From NCBI GenBank assembly GCA_021201735.1, contig JAJQEJ010000062.1, positions 24,187-72,403 of the forward strand: 48,217 bases of DNA. Reading direction: 5' to 3'. The position numbers and the translations under genes are program-made. The notes under the pieces are model-generated. The model was not told where the DNA came from. It saw only the letters and a program-made list of their open reading frames with translations, and did no database searches. The stretch is from Oscillospiraceae bacterium. GTDB taxonomy: Bacteria > Bacillota > Clostridia > Oscillospirales > Oscillospiraceae. The stretch's first letter is position 1; each line of letters begins with the position of its first letter. This document shows, one piece after another, positions 1 through 8,264 of the stretch.

Positions 1-145
1 CGTTGCCGTATTCCCGCTGATGGCACCGCCTTCCATCGTAAAGCTGCCGCTATTATACACGCCACCGCCGCTGCTGTCGAAGGTGGACGCCGTTGCCGTA
101 TTCCCGCTGATGGCACCGCCTTCCATCGTAAAGCTGCCGCTATTA
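1..145. repeat. 90-bp tandem repeat inside the beta-helix gene
   Basis: Positions 1-55 and 91-145 are virtually identical (they begin CGTTGCCGTATTCCCGCTGA). The period is 90 bp, or 30 residues, so the repeat is in frame and could change copy number by slippage or recombination. The array continues beyond the left edge. Confidence 0.85.
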
Positions 146-645
146 AACACGCCGCCGCCGTTGCCCACTGCACAATTCTGTATCGCAGAACCGTCCTTCA
201 TGGTGAGCTCGCCCGTGCTGTTAACCGTCACACCGCCGCTTGTATCTGCGCCGTCCAGCACCACATTTTCCAGTGTCAGCGCGCCGTTTACTGTGAAATG
301 CCTTATATTCGCTGTTGCAACACTTGTGATCACAGGCCGGTCGGCGTCCGTCGCCGCCGCGGAGGTGAGCGTAATGTTTACCCCCGCGTCGATCGTAAGC
401 ATCGCTGTCAGCGTCTCCTCGCCCTGGTCATTGACCTCTATCGTATAATCGCCCGTACCGGCGGTGTTTGCCGCTGAGACGGCGTCCGCCAGCGCGAAAT
501 AGGTGCCCGTGGTATCACCTGTAACCGTATAGGTCGCCGACACCGCAAACGCGGTTTGCGGCAGCAGCGAGAGCAGGATTGCAAGCAGCAATACCACTGC
601 GCCCGCGCGCTTCCCGAACTTTTTGCCCATATTGAAGTAACTCAA
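1..645 (-). CDS. Secreted beta-helix repeat surface protein (N-terminal part, cut by window edge)
   Basis: The reverse strand is open from 645 to the left edge. An export signal is visible: basic KKFGKR, a hydrophobic stretch and a TAFA-V cleavage-like site near residue 30. Behind it come short repeats of the type NSGSFTMEGGAISGNTAT, typical of right-handed parallel beta-helix (polymorphic-outer-membrane-protein-like) surface proteins. I chose the TTG at 645 because GGAGG at 657-653 lies 7 bases before it; the ATG at 660 directly abuts the stop codon of the upstream HTH gene and has no ribosome site. It follows that gene with almost no gap, so co-transcription is likely. Function is probably adhesion or surface display; any anchor would be in the missing C-terminus. 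Confidence 0.8.
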   Translation of the reverse strand, partial: MSYFNMGKKFGKRAGAVVLLLAILLSLLPQTAFAVSATYTVTGDTTGTYFALADAVSAANTAGTGDYTIEVNDQGEETLTAMLTIDAGVNITLTSAAATDADRPVITSVATANIRHFTVNGALTLENVVLDGADTSGGVTVNSTGELTMKDGSAIQNCAVGNGGGVFNSGSFTMEGGAISGNTATASTFDSSGGGVYNSGSFTMEGGAISGNTAT

Positions 646-660
646 TTTCTTTCCTCCCAT

Positions 661-882
661 TTATTGTATGTCTTCATTCATTTCTTCATAAAATACGCAC
701 CAGTTAAAATGAAGCGCTTTCCCGAGCTTCATGGCTGTTTTTGGGCTGATGCTTTTCCCGCGGCTCTCGTTTTCTATCTGCACGTAATAGGAGCGCGAGA
801 TCCCGGCTCTCTCCGCGACCTCCTCCTGCGTCATGCCATGTTGCAGTCGTTCCTCCCTGAGCCAATATCGCAAGCTCCTCAC
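661..882 (-). CDS. Small XRE-family helix-turn-helix regulator
   Basis: A protein of about 73 residues made almost wholly of one Cro/C1-type HTH domain: GMTQEEVAERAGISRSYY is helix 2-turn-helix 3, followed by QIENESRG and the SPKTAMKLGKAL helix. Such single-domain proteins bind operator DNA as dimers. No sensor domain is attached. The start is uncertain: GTG at 882 gives the longest form, while TTG at 873 sits 8 bases after GAGAGG and fits translation better. The stop TAA at 663-661 abuts the ribosome site of the beta-helix gene, so it probably controls its own surface-protein operon. An overlapping frame that starts at 889 has low-complexity content and is not coding. Confidence 0.8.
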   Translation of the reverse strand: MRSLRYWLREERLQHGMTQEEVAERAGISRSYYVQIENESRGKSISPKTAMKLGKALHFNWCVFYEEMNEDIQ

Positions 883-923
883 CTCTCATTTGTTGATATT
901 TGTAACGTCCGGCCCGGAATGTT

Positions 924-952
924 CCCCGCCGATACCCGGTTCACCGGCGGGG
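924..952 (-). terminator. GC-rich hairpin between transglutaminase and HTH genes
   Basis: CCCCGCCG (924-931) pairs with CGGCGGGG (945-952), an 8-bp GC stem in the 75-bp gap after the transglutaminase gene. No T-tract follows on the minus strand, so it may be a partial terminator or an RNA-processing/stability element that separates expression of the flanking genes. Confidence 0.4.
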
Positions 953-957
953 CGGAT

Positions 958-1821
958 TTAAAATATATAAGAAGCCGCTGCGTAATGACTGTCGTTGGCA
1001 ACATATTGTCTGGCGTAGTAATTGTTCTGCATGCAAATCCGGTAGGTCGGGTCTTCCTGCACCCACTTGCCGCCGTCATGGTATTCCACCCACGCGTGAT
1101 AGTTTGCGTCCACATAGCCGAAGATCAGTTTGCAGGGTACATCCTGACTTCTGAGCATGGCGCAGTACAACGTGGCGAAGTCCAGGCAGACGCCCGACGT
1201 CTCCTCCAGCAGCTTCTGCGGATTGACGCGGTAGTCGGGGTCATACGCCACGACCTCCGCAAGCTTGTAGTCATAGGTATAGCGCTCCGTCATGAACTGA
1301 AGCACGGCGGACGCTTTTTCCTGATTGCCCGCCTTGCCCGCGCAGAGCTGCGCCGCCTTTTGCTGCACCGCGTCGTCTTTTGCAAACGGGACCCGAATGT
1401 TCGGGGCGGTGTATAAGGCTGCTTCCGCATAATCGCGCAGGGTGATGGTCGTTTCCAGCATGCCGAGGTAATAGTTGTCGTAGATGTTTTGATAGATGGC
1501 GACGCGATATTCCCCCGCTCCGGCGGTCAGCGGAAACGGGTAAGCATGGTCGTCACACGGCAGGACATACTGGTACACCACGCTGTCGGGGCCGGTGATG
1601 AGCACCTTGATTTTCTCTGTATAGCTGCTGGCCCCACGGATATCCACCAGGCCGCCGACTGCATTGCTGATGACCGCAAAGCCATTTCCCTCCGCATGGA
1701 TCTGCGCCTGCGGCCCGTCCGCACCGTTCTCCTGCGCCCGGACGGGACAAGCCGCCGCGGCAACCGCCATCGCCACACAGAGCGCAAATAAGCCAAATTT
1801 ATTCCTGTGTTTTGATTGCAT
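958..1821 (-). CDS. Secreted transglutaminase-like domain protein
   Basis: 287 residues with an N-terminal signal peptide (basic KHRNK, hydrophobic ALCVAMAVAAAACPVRA). The C-terminal half is a transglutaminase/papain-like fold: catalytic Cys in TSGVCLDFATLYCAML, His in DANYHAWVEYHDG and Asp in VQEDPTYRI, in the usual Cys-His-Asp order and spacing. In bacteria such exported proteins are thought to act as peptidases or cross-linking enzymes at the cell surface; the substrate is unknown. The start ATG at 1821 follows a GGGGATGGGAA ribosome site. Only 22 bases separate it from the sigma factor gene upstream, so the two are probably one transcript. Confidence 0.85.
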   Translation of the reverse strand: MQSKHRNKFGLFALCVAMAVAAAACPVRAQENGADGPQAQIHAEGNGFAVISNAVGGLVDIRGASSYTEKIKVLITGPDSVVYQYVLPCDDHAYPFPLTAGAGEYRVAIYQNIYDNYYLGMLETTITLRDYAEAALYTAPNIRVPFAKDDAVQQKAAQLCAGKAGNQEKASAVLQFMTERYTYDYKLAEVVAYDPDYRVNPQKLLEETSGVCLDFATLYCAMLRSQDVPCKLIFGYVDANYHAWVEYHDGGKWVQEDPTYRICMQNNYYARQYVANDSHYAAASYIF

Positions 1822-1843
1822 GTTCCCATCCCCTGCTTACGTT

Positions 1844-3034
1844 TTATTGCGTATTATTTGCCTCGCTACTGCGCGCAAACCAGTCCCGGATGCGCTCCGG
1901 CCTGCCCGCCGCCGCGTCCGCAATTTCATAGGCCACCGCAAATTCCCCCGCTTCCGTCTCCCGTGAACCGACGAAAAGCTGTTGGCCCTGTATCGTCCTC
2001 ACGCTCATTTCATACAGGCCCTCCTCGTGGTATTCCGTTTCCATTGACGCAAAGCCATAGGCCGCGCAGAACACCGCAAACTCGGATGGACTTTTCACTT
2101 TTTTCAGCGCGGCGATGATGTCGTCTATGCTCTCCTCACCGGCCTCCGCCACGGTCGGGGCAGGCACCGCGGTATGGTCGCGGTATACGCTGGCCCCGAG
2201 CGCGCCTCCGGCGACCACCGCCGCCGACGCAAGGCCGATCAGCGCGGCGTTGAGCGGCTTGAGCGCTCCGGTGGCCTTGCCCGCCGCGTTTGCGGCGGTA
2301 TTCCCCGGCTGGCTTTTTCCGGAGACGTTTGGGCTCAGTCCGATTTCCTTTGCCACGCCCTGCCATATCCTATCCTTGACTTCCGCTGTGCACATCTCCC
2401 CACACTCTTCATGAAACAGTTTTGTCAGTATCGGCGTTGCTGCCATGGTATATTCGTACTTCCCTTTCTGGAACAATGCCTCAAACTGCATCCGTAAGGT
2501 TTTGCGCGCCGTGACAAGCCTGTTGTTGACCGCATTCTCCTTACTGTTTGTGACCTCGCCAATCTCAACCTGCGTCAGCTCGTTGAAATAGTAAAGTAAG
2601 ATCGCCTCACGCTGTTTCTCCGGCAGCTTTTCGACCAGCTCCATCAATTGCTCTTTTTGTTCTTTGCTGAGTACGGCACCCTCGGGGAGGAACGCTATAT
2701 TGTCCTCCGGGATCGACTCGGTGATCTCTTCGTTGTCATACGGATCTGTCTCCTCACTGGCCGCTCTCTTCTTGCGCAGTGTGTTGATACAGACCCTTGC
2801 CATGATCTGGCTGAGAAATTTGTTGAATGCCTGTGGACTGCGCAGGTTGTCGATGGATCTATAGACCCGCACGATGACATCCTGTGCCGCGTCCTCGGCG
2901 TCGTGGATATTACCAAGCTGTTTTCTGCAATAGTAAAAAGCCGTATCCCAAATCTCTTCATACAAAATTTCGAATGCGTCTTTCTCCTTGTTCTGAACAG
3001 CTAGGACAAGCTTTGATATATCCTCGTTTTTCAA
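1844..3034 (-). CDS. ECF-type RNA polymerase sigma factor fused to a membrane segment and external tail
   Basis: Residues 1-90 form sigma region 2 (DAEDAAQDVIVRVYRS) and residues 125-182 region 4 (LPEKQREAILLYYFNELTQVEIG, then ENAVNNRLVTARKTL). The usual ECF size is about 170-190 residues; this protein has 396. The extra part holds a linker, one hydrophobic helix at about 261-282 (LNAALIGLASAAVVAGG) and an outward tail of about 110 residues. The TTG start at 3034 sits 7 bases after GGAGGTG. The architecture suggests a sigma factor tethered to the membrane, perhaps released or allosterically changed by an external signal. No separate anti-sigma gene is adjacent; the tail may replace it. Likely targets are the downstream secreted protein genes and itself. 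Confidence 0.85.
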   Translation of the reverse strand: MKNEDISKLVLAVQNKEKDAFEILYEEIWDTAFYYCRKQLGNIHDAEDAAQDVIVRVYRSIDNLRSPQAFNKFLSQIMARVCINTLRKKRAASEETDPYDNEEITESIPEDNIAFLPEGAVLSKEQKEQLMELVEKLPEKQREAILLYYFNELTQVEIGEVTNSKENAVNNRLVTARKTLRMQFEALFQKGKYEYTMAATPILTKLFHEECGEMCTAEVKDRIWQGVAKEIGLSPNVSGKSQPGNTAANAAGKATGALKPLNAALIGLASAAVVAGGALGASVYRDHTAVPAPTVAEAGEESIDDIIAALKKVKSPSEFAVFCAAYGFASMETEYHEEGLYEMSVRTIQGQQLFVGSRETEAGEFAVAYEIADAAAGRPERIRDWFARSSEANNTQ

Positions 3035-3146
3035 ACTTTTGCACCTCCCCCATCAGATATTGCTCATCTCGTTCATTTAGTCCAAAAAAACAAGAAATCC
3101 GTAGATGAATTTTAAAAAAATCCTATTATCTACATATTTCACGTTG

Positions 3147-3165
3147 TTTCGCATGATTTCGCATG
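3147..3165. promoter_or_regulatory. Paired TTTCGCATG direct repeats
   Basis: TTTCGCATG occurs at 3147-3155 and again at 3157-3165, exactly 10 bp apart, in the AT-rich 254-bp region between the divergent sigma and beta-propeller genes. One-helical-turn spacing suits a protein that binds one DNA face. No matching regulator is identified. Confidence 0.4.
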
Positions 3166-3202
3166 TATTTTTAGTTAAATGGCCTATATTGGAAATGCTG
3201 CA

Positions 3203-3231
3203 TTGAAAAAAAAGACGAAAAATGTTATATT
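3203..3231 (+). promoter_or_regulatory. Sigma-A-like promoter of the beta-propeller gene
   Basis: TTGAAA (3203-3208), a 17-base spacer, then TATATT (3226-3231), with TG two bases before the -10 (extended -10). It lies 58 bases before the chosen start codon in a very AT-rich stretch. Confidence 0.6.
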
Positions 3232-3288
3232 ATTATATATTATATAGTAACATATGGAGAAAAACAATATTTAATTGGGGTGGATGGT

Positions 3289-6057
3289 TTGCGAAAATGT
3301 GACTGCAATTGTGGTGGGGAGCGAAAATATCTTTGTTTCCCCATCGCAATATGTTTTGTGATATCCCTCCTTGTATATATACCATGCGCCTCCGCTTCAG
3401 GCGGTCAATTCACCATGCAGGACGGTCTGGGCTATTCCGCCCTGTCGCCCGCAGGCAGCAGCCCGCTCGCCGATGTGATTGATATCACCGGCTTTGACGG
3501 GTTCCCCGCCGGTACAAACGGTACGGACCTCTCCAAATTCTCCGGCGGCGTGTATGACGGAAACGGCGGTATCTGGCTGATCCCCGCGAGCGCCGGTCAG
3601 GTCGTCCGGCTCGATACGGCCACGGGAGAGATGACCGGCTGCGCCAATTGGCCCGCCGGGTTCGACCCGACCGCGCAATATAAGTTCCGCAGCGGTGTGC
3701 TGGATGCGCAGGGCAATGTCTGGCTCATCCCCAGCAACGCCGATCAGGTCATGAAACTCGATACGCAAACCGGCACTATGACAGGCTATGCAAGCTGGCC
3801 CTCCGGCTTCAACGCGAGCCAGACCGCCAAGTTCTATGGCGGCGTCTATCATGACGGCAGCATATGGCTTGTCCCCAGCAACGCCGACCGCGTGATTGCA
3901 ATTGACACCGCAACCGGCGCGATGACCGGCTATGCAGACTGGCCCACGGGCTTTGACCTCTCATCGGTTAAATTTATCGGGGGCGTGAAGGACGAGGGCG
4001 GCAGTCTCTGGATGATCCCGTGCAACGCGAATATGCTGGTGAAGCTGGAGCTCTCCACCGGAACGATGACGGGATACGACGCTTTCCCGTCCGGGATATC
4101 CGCGACCGACACCGAAAAATTTGCGGGCGGCATTTCGGACGCGCAGGGGAACTTCTGGATGGTGCCGAATAATGCCGCCGCCGCCGTGAAGGTCAATCCC
4201 GCGACCGGCGCGATGACCGGCTACGCGGACTGGCCGTCCGGCATCAGCGGCAGCGACAGCAATAAATTCTCCGGCGGCGCATTTGACGGCAAATATATCT
4301 GGCTTGCGCCGCAGTTTTCCAATGTGGTGGTGAAGCTCGACCCCGCCAGCGGCAATATGACCTCGTATAACTTCGACCAGTCGGATTATACCGCCTATAC
4401 CAGCGCCAAATTCATCGGCGGGGTTTTTGATGGCAACAATATATGGTTTGTGCCATACCGCGCGGAAAAAGTCATGCGGGTAGCAAACGGATTTGAACTG
4501 TCCCTTGCCGCACCTGAAACAGCCATGATTTACGCCCCGGACAATGCGACGATTGAGGTCAATGTGACAAACTATAAGCACGATTCCGCGATTACACATA
4601 TGGAATATTTCAGGCTGAACACCACGGATACCGCATCCGTTACAACAGCAAATTTTGCAAACTACTATTCCTTTACAGCGGCAGAAAACAAAGGCACTTG
4701 CGCGGTGAGCGCGACGGCTCAAATCCCCGCTGATCAAAACGGCACCTATTGGGTGCGCGCGACGGTGGAGGACAGCAGCGGGAGCTATGCAGCCGTGGAA
4801 AAAATAACGATTCGCAGTATTTATAGCCCCTGTCTGTATGTAAAAGGCGTCGATACCAACGGCACGGTGCTCTATGAGAAGCCATACGGCAATGCGCACG
4901 GCATTCCGCTGGATAATGACAACAGCCTGATTGCATCCCCCGCACTGGGTTTTGAAACTGTCACGGTTGCCGCGGAAAGCCTCACGGGCTATGCCGTAAC
5001 AGGTACGGCCTCCTATACCGTTACGCTGGACAGCGCTTCTTATCTCAATCAGTCCGGCAGTGTTTTGACCTTTACCTACCGGCCTGTGGCGCAGACCGGC
5101 GACGCCATCCCCACCGAGACGCCCTCCGCCGAGGAAGCGCCCTCCGCAACGCCGCCGGAATCGCCACCGCCGGAATCGGAGCCGCCCCCGCCGTCCGAGC
5201 CGCCTGCACAGGCAGAGCCGGAAGAGATACCGCCGTCTGCGCCATCCATTGCGGCACCGGGAAGGGAGCAGACAAGCAGCCCGGTCTATCAAAGCGAGGC
5301 CGAACGACTGCCGGACAACACCATTGTCTTCTCGCTCAAAGCCATCGCCAATCAATCGGACAAAACGGTGTATCGGTACACCATTTTTGATATGCCCTCT
5401 TCGAATTTAACGTTCCTCTCCGGGCAAATCCCCGCCTTTACCAAAGGCGACGGCCTCTCCTACGCCGTGCTGTATAAAACAAACACCTCGAATACCTATC
5501 AGGTCATCGCGTCGGGCGTCTCCGCCGCGCAGCCGTATACCGTCGCCCCGCCCCAATTGGGCGAGACGGAATATATCACCGAGCTTACCCTTTCGTTTGA
5601 CGCCGTCCCGGCGGGCTTTGCGGAGAACAATGTGATCTATTATACGTTCTTACCGTCGGGTGGAACCTATAGCAATGAGTATTATACCTATTGGAATTCC
5701 AGTATCAATGACAGATCGCTTGCGCTCAGTCAGCTCGACAATACGCTAAATGACCTTTTGCAGGATTTATCTGAGGGGGATTATTCGCCGGAATCCTGGC
5801 AGCACCTGATGGCAGTCATGCGCGCGGCACAGGAGGTGCTGGCTGATCCATACGCAACCGCTGCACAGCTGGACGCGGCCTATGCTTCAGTCAACGAGGC
5901 AATCAATGGTTTGCAGGCCATATCTGAAACCAACGCAATATCAGCGCAGACCGCTTGGCTGGCCATTCTATTGGTTGTCATACTCGTGGTCATCATATGG
6001 ATCCTTTGGATGAAAAGGCGGAAAAAAAATAGAGCAAAAACCACAACCGGAAGCTGA
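3289..6057 (+). CDS. Cell-surface protein: seven-repeat beta-propeller, MucBP-like and FIVAR-like domains, C-terminal membrane anchor
   Basis: A signal peptide (FPIAICFVISLLVYIPCASA) is followed by seven repeats of about 45 residues with cores such as GGVYDGNGGIWLIP, LDTATGEMTGCANWP and GGVFDGNNIWFVP. Seven copies predict a seven-bladed NHL/SMP-30-like propeller. Next come an Ig-like region, a MucBP-like segment (LYVKGVDTNGTVLYEKPYG), a Pro/Glu-rich wall-spanning linker, another beta domain, a FIVAR-like helical pair near the end (ATAAQLDAAYASVNEAINGL), and one membrane helix with a basic tail (WMKRRKKNRAK). There is no LPXTG, so anchoring is by membrane insertion. I prefer TTG at 3289, preceded by GGGGTGG at 3277-3283; GTG at 3280 overlaps that site. 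The role is probably binding; the ligand is unknown. Confidence 0.85.
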   Translation: MRKCDCNCGGERKYLCFPIAICFVISLLVYIPCASASGGQFTMQDGLGYSALSPAGSSPLADVIDITGFDGFPAGTNGTDLSKFSGGVYDGNGGIWLIPASAGQVVRLDTATGEMTGCANWPAGFDPTAQYKFRSGVLDAQGNVWLIPSNADQVMKLDTQTGTMTGYASWPSGFNASQTAKFYGGVYHDGSIWLVPSNADRVIAIDTATGAMTGYADWPTGFDLSSVKFIGGVKDEGGSLWMIPCNANMLVKLELSTGTMTGYDAFPSGISATDTEKFAGGISDAQGNFWMVPNNAAAAVKVNPATGAMTGYADWPSGISGSDSNKFSGGAFDGKYIWLAPQFSNVVVKLDPASGNMTSYNFDQSDYTAYTSAKFIGGVFDGNNIWFVPYRAEKVMRVANGFELSLAAPETAMIYAPDNATIEVNVTNYKHDSAITHMEYFRLNTTDTASVTTANFANYYSFTAAENKGTCAVSATAQIPADQNGTYWVRATVEDSSGSYAAVEKITIRSIYSPCLYVKGVDTNGTVLYEKPYGNAHGIPLDNDNSLIASPALGFETVTVAAESLTGYAVTGTASYTVTLDSASYLNQSGSVLTFTYRPVAQTGDAIPTETPSAEEAPSATPPESPPPESEPPPPSEPPAQAEPEEIPPSAPSIAAPGREQTSSPVYQSEAERLPDNTIVFSLKAIANQSDKTVYRYTIFDMPSSNLTFLSGQIPAFTKGDGLSYAVLYKTNTSNTYQVIASGVSAAQPYTVAPPQLGETEYITELTLSFDAVPAGFAENNVIYYTFLPSGGTYSNEYYTYWNSSINDRSLALSQLDNTLNDLLQDLSEGDYSPESWQHLMAVMRAAQEVLADPYATAAQLDAAYASVNEAINGLQAISETNAISAQTAWLAILLVVILVVIIWILWMKRRKKNRAKTTTGS

Positions 6058-6150
6058 TATTCCTATTGCTGTTCTGTCGGTTTTGTATTATGATAGATCA
6101 ATCAACTGCTAAAATAAAATGCTAAGATAACACTGGAAAGCGGGGACACC

Positions 6151-6705
6151 ATGTCACGGAAAACATTGATCGTCAATGCTTCGCCGAGGGTGAACGGCGA
6201 CACGGCAACACTGGTGGCCGAGTTGCGGCGCACATTACAGGGGGAAGTGGTCGAGCTGTCCGCGTATCGCGCTCATATCGCACCCTGTGTCGACTGTCGG
6301 CGCTGCTGGACGACTGCGCAGTGCGCTGTGGAGGACGACATGCGCGTCATTTACAGCGATGATTTTGACAACGTTGTGCTGGCAACCCCGGTGTATTACT
6401 GCACCCTGCCCGGCCCCATGCTCAGCCTCATGAGCCGGTTCCAGCCACAGCACGCGGCAACCTTTTTTCTGAAAAAGCCCATCAAGTTAAAGCCAAAGAA
6501 GGCGGGGCTGATCCTCGTAGCAGGCGGCAAGGGGAACGAGGCGGAGGCCACGCACCACATTCGCGTCTTCTTCAAAATGCTCAACGCGAACGGTTATGAA
6601 GATCATGCCGTTCTATCCGCACGCACGGATACCATCCCCGCCGCACAGGATGCGTCCGCGCTGCGCGACGTACATCACCTCGCAAGCTGGTTGGCGGAAG
6701 CATAA
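6151..6705 (+). CDS. Iron-sulfur flavoprotein / NADPH-dependent FMN reductase family
   Basis: 184 residues with the flavodoxin-like fold. The FMN phosphate loop is NASPRVNGDTAT at residues 9-20. Cysteines 46, 49, 52 and 58 give C-x2-C-x2-C-x5-C, the compact motif by which Isf-type flavoproteins of anaerobes bind a 4Fe-4S cluster. ATPVYYCTLPGPM at about 76-88 is the usual flavin-side segment. Such proteins move electrons between ferredoxin and small acceptors or oxidants; the partner here is unknown. The gene follows a GGGGACACC leader at ATG 6151 and ends 41 bases before the symporter gene, so they may share a transcript. Enzymatic specificity cannot be read from sequence. Confidence 0.85.
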   Translation: MSRKTLIVNASPRVNGDTATLVAELRRTLQGEVVELSAYRAHIAPCVDCRRCWTTAQCAVEDDMRVIYSDDFDNVVLATPVYYCTLPGPMLSLMSRFQPQHAATFFLKKPIKLKPKKAGLILVAGGKGNEAEATHHIRVFFKMLNANGYEDHAVLSARTDTIPAAQDASALRDVHHLASWLAEA

Positions 6706-6746
6706 CCACCGCAAAGAGAGAGATCGTAGATTATGGGGGAAAATAT

Positions 6747-8153
6747 ATGGATGCACTGATCCACATTGTGACACAGGTCAACGGCATATTAAACAGCTTT
6801 GCGTGGGGGCCTGTGATGCTGGTCCTGCTGGTAGGCACCGGGATATTTCTGACCATCCGCACCCGCTGCATACAGGTACGCAGATTCGGTTACATCATGA
6901 AAAACACCATCGGCAGTCTATTCCGCAAGCGGAACAAAGACCACGGGAAGAACCTGTCCCCTTTTCAGGCGGTTACCACCGCGCTTGCCGGAACGGTGGG
7001 CACGGGCAATATCGCCGGGGTCGTCGGCGCGATTTTTGTCGGCGGGCCCGGCGCGGTGTTTTGGATGTGGGTGTCCGCTTTCTTTGGCATGTGCACCAAA
7101 TATGCGGAGATTACGCTGGCACTCAAATACCGCGAGGTGGATGAGGCAGGGGTTCACCGGGGCGGCCCCATGTACTATATCCGTAAGGGCATGGGGAAGC
7201 GCTGGCAGTGGCTCGCCGTTGTTTTTGCCGTGCTGGGCGGCCTTGCGAGCTTTGGCATCGGCAACATTGCCCAGTCGAGCGAAATTTCCGGCGCGATGAG
7301 CGGCCTGCTGGGATTTGACCCGCGGCTGACCGGTGTGCTGCTTGCCATTCTGGTGGCGGTTGTGGTTTTCGGCGGCGTGAAACGGATTGGGCAGGTGACG
7401 TCGTACCTCGTGCCGTTTATGGCGATCTTCTATATCCTTGCCGGTGTGGTGGTCATGATCCTGCGCGTAACCGACCTGCCCGCCGCATTCGGGATGATTT
7501 TTCAGGGCGCGTTCAGCCTGAAATCCGTTGGGGGCGGCGTGTTCGGCTATGTCATCATGTCCGCGATGCGTCAGGGCTTTGCGCGCGGCGTGTTCTCCAA
7601 TGAGGCGGGGCTCGGCTCCGCGCCCATCGCCCACGCCGCCTCCTCCACCAAGGAGCCTGTGGAGCAGGGCATGTGGGGCGTGTTCGAGGTCTTTTTCGAC
7701 ACCATCATTATCTGCACCATCACCGCCCTGACGCTCCTTCTCTCCGGCGTGTATACCGCGGGTGCAAGTATAGACGCGTTTGCCTCAAAGGGCGCGGTGG
7801 CCGTCGCCGCCTTTCACGCCGTGTTACCGGGCAGCATCGGGGGGACCGTGATCCAGATCAGTATGATCTTTTTTGCCCTGTCCACCATTCTCGGCTGGAG
7901 CTACTACGGCGGGCGCTGCTGGGCCTATCTCTCGCGCGAGAACAAAATCGTCGATTTGATTTATAAAATCGTCTTTATCCTGATGTGTGTCGTGGGTGCG
8001 GTCGGCTCCGGCTCCCTCATGTGGGATATCTCCGACACCCTCAACGGCCTGATGGCCCTTCCAAACCTGGTGGCCCTGCTGGCGCTCTCGGGCGTTGTGG
8101 CGTCGGAAACCCGCCGCTATTTTGACCGCAAAACACCAAGGCTGCGATCATGA
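6747..8153 (+). CDS. Sodium:alanine (AGCS family) amino-acid symporter
   Basis: 468 residues, about ten membrane helices. Family landmarks are PFQAVTTALAGTVGTGNIAGV, shown here only as its key element GTVGTGNIAG, then GGPGAVFWMWVSAFFG, HRGGPMYYI, FSNEAGLGSAPIAHAA and the C-terminal GWSYYGGRCW. AGCS carriers import alanine or glycine with Na+. ATG 6747 follows a GGGGGAAA site. A second, diverged paralog lies at 15246-16697. In an amino-acid fermenting clostridium these carriers supply alanine/glycine for catabolism or recapture wall-derived alanine. The substrate is not certain from sequence. Confidence 0.93.
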   Translation: MDALIHIVTQVNGILNSFAWGPVMLVLLVGTGIFLTIRTRCIQVRRFGYIMKNTIGSLFRKRNKDHGKNLSPFQAVTTALAGTVGTGNIAGVVGAIFVGGPGAVFWMWVSAFFGMCTKYAEITLALKYREVDEAGVHRGGPMYYIRKGMGKRWQWLAVVFAVLGGLASFGIGNIAQSSEISGAMSGLLGFDPRLTGVLLAILVAVVVFGGVKRIGQVTSYLVPFMAIFYILAGVVVMILRVTDLPAAFGMIFQGAFSLKSVGGGVFGYVIMSAMRQGFARGVFSNEAGLGSAPIAHAASSTKEPVEQGMWGVFEVFFDTIIICTITALTLLLSGVYTAGASIDAFASKGAVAVAAFHAVLPGSIGGTVIQISMIFFALSTILGWSYYGGRCWAYLSRENKIVDLIYKIVFILMCVVGAVGSGSLMWDISDTLNGLMALPNLVALLALSGVVASETRRYFDRKTPRLRS

Positions 8154-8172
8154 TAAGATGCATCAAACTGGA

Positions 8173-8201
8173 TTGACAGGGAACTTACCGCGTGGTAAGC
8201 T
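8173..8201 (+). promoter_or_regulatory. Possible promoter with dyad in the spacer, before the YciI gene
   Basis: TTGACA (8173-8178) is followed 17 bases later by a weak -10, TAAGCT (8196-8201). The dyad CTTACC (8184-8189) / GGTAAG (8194-8199) falls between them, where a repressor could sit. The -10 is poor, so this is tentative. Confidence 0.35.
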
Positions 8202-8264
8202 GTAATCAGCGGGCCGACGGTGTTCCAGCCGGCTTGAAACCCAAGAAAATGGAGGGCTGAAACC

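Noticed and set aside
704..889. Open frame starting ATG 889 overlapping the HTH gene
   Set aside because: It reads through in another frame with no domain; the 661-882 frame has a clear HTH.
3961..5355. Long open frame (464 codons) on the minus strand, antisense to the beta-propeller gene
   Set aside because: Arg/His/Cys-rich low-information translation, no ribosome site, and it mirrors codon bias of the plus-strand gene, whose repeats, signal peptide and anchor are clear.
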